Positions 5,353 to 6,976 of a stretch of DNA of 6,976 bases are shown one piece after another (positions within the stretch are counted from its first letter, which is position 1; every line of letters starts with the position of its first letter). Source of the DNA: Planctomycetaceae bacterium (lineage in GTDB: Bacteria; Planctomycetota; Planctomycetia; Pirellulales; Thermoguttaceae); NCBI GenBank assembly GCA_009783865.1, contig WRCR01000214.1, positions 1 to 6,976 of the forward strand. Direction: 5' to 3'. The notes under the pieces are model-generated. The model saw nothing but the letters and a program-made list of their open reading frames with translations, did not search any database and was not told where the DNA came from. Both the position numbers and the translations under genes were made by a program.

Positions 5353-5497
5353 TGTTATTTCCTTTCTGAAATAATTGCGTCAGTGAAACGCGTTAAAATT
5401 AATTCGACACTCTGCACAAGTTACCGCCTCACACAAACGGCATCGCAAAGACCCGTCAACACAGTGTCACAAAAAAGTTCATCTTTCTATAAAATAA
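5353..5497 (-). promoter_or_regulatory. rplL leader / rplJ-rplL spacer
   Basis: About 145 nt without a gene lie between the rplJ hairpin and rplL. The only promoter-like feature is TTGACG (minus strand, 5454-5459), with no good -10 box at 16-18 nt. I see no conserved riboswitch. If the hairpin terminates, rplL must have its own promoter here; otherwise this is a long spacer read through from rplJ. Confidence 0.3.
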
Positions 5498-5521
5498 AGC
5501 GGGATACAAAAGTATTCCGCT
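5498..5521 (-). terminator. Intrinsic terminator or attenuator directly after rplJ
   Basis: On the minus strand AGCGGAATAC pairs with GTATCCCGCT across a TTTT loop (10 bp, one G-T pair), followed at once by TTATTTTAT. It starts 8 nt after the rplJ stop. This is the most terminator-like structure in the window. Because rplL lies downstream on the same strand, it may only partly stop transcription. Confidence 0.7.
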
Positions 5522-5529
5522 CTTAAGTT

Positions 5530-6066
5530 TTACACAACCGGTGCGGCTTCTTCTTTTTCCGAAATTTTTACAATTTGGCTGGCCAAAGCACCGCCTGAAG
5601 CGATGAGTTGACCGGAAAGCATCGCACCGATGCCTACCGCCTGTCCGATGATTACCGAAATTTGCTCTTCCCGCGAAAGCCATTTGCTGATTTCAACGGC
5701 TTGAGCGGCATCCATCTTTTCACCGTCGAGGACTGCGCCTTTGACTTCGAGTCCTTTCATGGCTTTGTCTTTAGTCAATTTAACGACTTCTTTAGCAAGA
5801 GCGACAATGTCATCTGCTCCCCAGCAGACGGCATGCGTACCTGCTAAATTTTTGAAGAGCGGCGCGAGGCAAGTTTCCTTTGTTGCTCTTTCCGTCAAAC
5901 TGTTGTTGATAACCATCAGGTTAATGTTCTTCGATGCCAGAAAAGCACGAAGGTCTTTATTGGCGTTTGCATTAAGTGCGCTTACATTGACGAGCAAAAG
6001 ATACTGAACACCTTTTAACCGCTCGCTGACACCGTCTATAATCAGTTGTTTAACAAATTTACTCAT
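5530..6066 (-). CDS. rplJ: 50S ribosomal protein L10
   Basis: L10 anchors the L12 dimers to 23S rRNA at the base of the GTPase-recruiting stalk, and in many bacteria the L10-L12 complex represses its own mRNA. The 178 residues begin MSKFVKQLIIDGVSERL and contain the globular domain with LLLVNVSALNANANKDLR (23-40), the variant INLMVINNSL (48-57) and AVCWGADDIVALAKEVV (79-95). The C-terminal L12-binding helix runs from about 131 to 168 (SREEQISVIIGQ onward), followed by an acidic tail. Length and the SREEQ start of this helix fit planctomycete L10. The ATG has no visible Shine-Dalgarno site; TATAAT lies only 3 nt before it. The gap to rplA is 67 nt. Confidence 0.97.
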   Translation of the reverse strand: MSKFVKQLIIDGVSERLKGVQYLLLVNVSALNANANKDLRAFLASKNINLMVINNSLTERATKETCLAPLFKNLAGTHAVCWGADDIVALAKEVVKLTKDKAMKGLEVKGAVLDGEKMDAAQAVEISKWLSREEQISVIIGQAVGIGAMLSGQLIASGGALASQIVKISEKEEAAPVV

Positions 6067-6133
6067 TGGATTATACTGTATTTATATTAACGTTTGTGAT
6101 TTTTGTGAAAGGTGAAAACGAACCGGAATAACG

Positions 6134-6895
6134 CTAAAAATTCAATGGTATTCCGGGCGACATAGTTGCCGACAGGGTAATTCCCCTCACATAAACGCCT
6201 TTAACGGCAGCAGGTTTGATTTGGATAATGTATTGGATAAACGCATTAATGTTTTCGACAAGTTGCTGCTTATCGAATCTGATTTTGCCCACTACGGCGT
6301 GAACTATACCTGCTCTGTCATTGCGGAATTCAACCTTACCGGCTTTATATTCCTTAATGGTTTTGGCAACGTCCATTGTAACGGTACCGGCGCGGGGCGA
6401 CGGCATCAAGCCGCGGGGACCAAGGATTTTACCGAGCGGACCGACAAGTCCCATCAAGTCGGGGGTTGCGATGCAGACATCGAAGTCCGTCCAGCCGTCT
6501 TTGATTTTTGCGACTAAATCGGCATCTCCGATAAAGTCAGCACCGTTATTTTTCGCTTCGTCTGCTTTGTCGCCTTTCGCGAGAACGCAGATGCGGAGCG
6601 TTTTCCCGATGCCGTGCGGCAGGACGATTGAGCCGCGCACTAGTTGGTCGCCTTGTTTTGCGTCAATGCCCAAACGCATTGCGATTTCAACGCTTTGATT
6701 GAATTTCAGAGTGTCAAACTGTTTTAACAATTCGACAGCATCGCCAAGCGGAAGCGGTGTCTTCACTTTTGCCGCATCTTTCTTGTACCGCTTTGACGGC
6801 TTGAAATTAGGTCTGTGGCGGTGCTTCGACTTCGGTGTCTCTACTGGAGACGGTTTCGGTGCCTCTGTTGAAGAGGGTACTGTGCTCTCTGACAT
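6134..6895 (-). CDS. rplA: 50S ribosomal protein L1 with N-terminal extension
   Basis: L1 binds 23S rRNA at the L1 stalk, helps move deacylated tRNA out of the E site, and in many bacteria represses its own operon. The core from KRYKKDAAKV (35) to the end matches the family: GIDAKQGDQLVRGSIVLPHG (76-95), the domain II hinge and GPLGKILGPRGLMPSPRAGTV (152-172), KAGKVEFRNDRAGIVHAVVGK (184-204) and the C-terminal TMSPGI (244-249). At 253 residues it is about 20-30 longer than usual. The excess is a Ser/Thr/Pro/Lys-rich, probably disordered stretch (1-33) before the normal start. No in-frame Met lies between residue 1 and the core, so the extension seems real unless a non-ATG start is used. No Shine-Dalgarno site precedes the ATG. 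It is first of the three visible ribosomal genes; rplK would be expected beyond the right edge. Confidence 0.96.
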   Translation of the reverse strand: MSESTVPSSTEAPKPSPVETPKSKHRHRPNFKPSKRYKKDAAKVKTPLPLGDAVELLKQFDTLKFNQSVEIAMRLGIDAKQGDQLVRGSIVLPHGIGKTLRICVLAKGDKADEAKNNGADFIGDADLVAKIKDGWTDFDVCIATPDLMGLVGPLGKILGPRGLMPSPRAGTVTMDVAKTIKEYKAGKVEFRNDRAGIVHAVVGKIRFDKQQLVENINAFIQYIIQIKPAAVKGVYVRGITLSATMSPGIPLNF

Positions 6896-6976
6896 TTTCG
6901 TTAATTATAAAAACCGGTTGATAATGAAGTTTTCCACGCTGGAATCCCTCTCCCGAAATGTTCCGGCGCGAGTCCG
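6896..6976 (-). promoter_or_regulatory. Upstream region of rplA at the window edge
   Basis: I see no gene in these 81 nt. An AT-rich stretch (6901-6912) lies next to the ATG. A short hairpin, TTCCA-CGC-TGGAA (6932-6944), sits beside a purine-rich run. This could be part of an rplK-rplA spacer or an L1-binding leader, but the sequence alone does not show it. Confidence 0.25.

Noticed and set aside
6221..6698. Plus-strand frames across rplA
   Set aside because: They are antisense to conserved L1 motifs, with no ribosome sites or recognisable domains.

Overview
The window looks like chromosomal DNA of a member of the Planctomycetota, probably a Pirellulales/Thermoguttaceae-like lineage. Three things point there: a DUF1559 protein (a family massively expanded in planctomycetes), a secreted DUF6807 (PmoA-like) protein, and L10 and L7/L12 sequences of planctomycete type. 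GC content looks moderate by eye. The species cannot be named from the sequence.

Layout, left to right. (1) Positions 3-998 hold the 3' part of a DUF1559 gene, cut by the window edge. (2) Positions 1000-2390 are an accessory patch. It holds two small overlapping unrecognised genes, a second copy of the DUF1559 gene's 3' tail, and an IS200-like HUH/REP-associated tyrosine transposase (RAYT). It also carries six copies of a 26-nt palindromic element: a TACGAG head, an 8-nt arm, a GATA loop and the complementary arm. (3) Positions 2416-3288 (minus) encode the secreted DUF6807 protein. It is divergent from leuC (3459-4874, plus), and the 170-bp gap between them has a plausible promoter in each direction. 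(4) From the right edge leftward on the minus strand run rplA, rplJ and rplL. They end at a shared hairpin that separates them from the convergent leuC.

How the parts work together. LeuC is the large subunit of isopropylmalate isomerase (leucine biosynthesis); its partner leuD is not in the window. L1, L10 and L7/L12 build the two mobile stalks of the 50S subunit. A hairpin sits between rplJ and rplL, and rpoB does not follow rplL, unlike the classical rplKAJL-rpoBC order.

The most interesting part is the transposase patch. The palindromes occur singly and as outward-headed pairs. Their arms differ in sequence but remain complementary. One complete pair plus a decayed copy lies in frame inside the transposase gene itself. 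This looks like a REP/RAYT-type system with its own element signature, in which the repeat has been captured into its own transposase.
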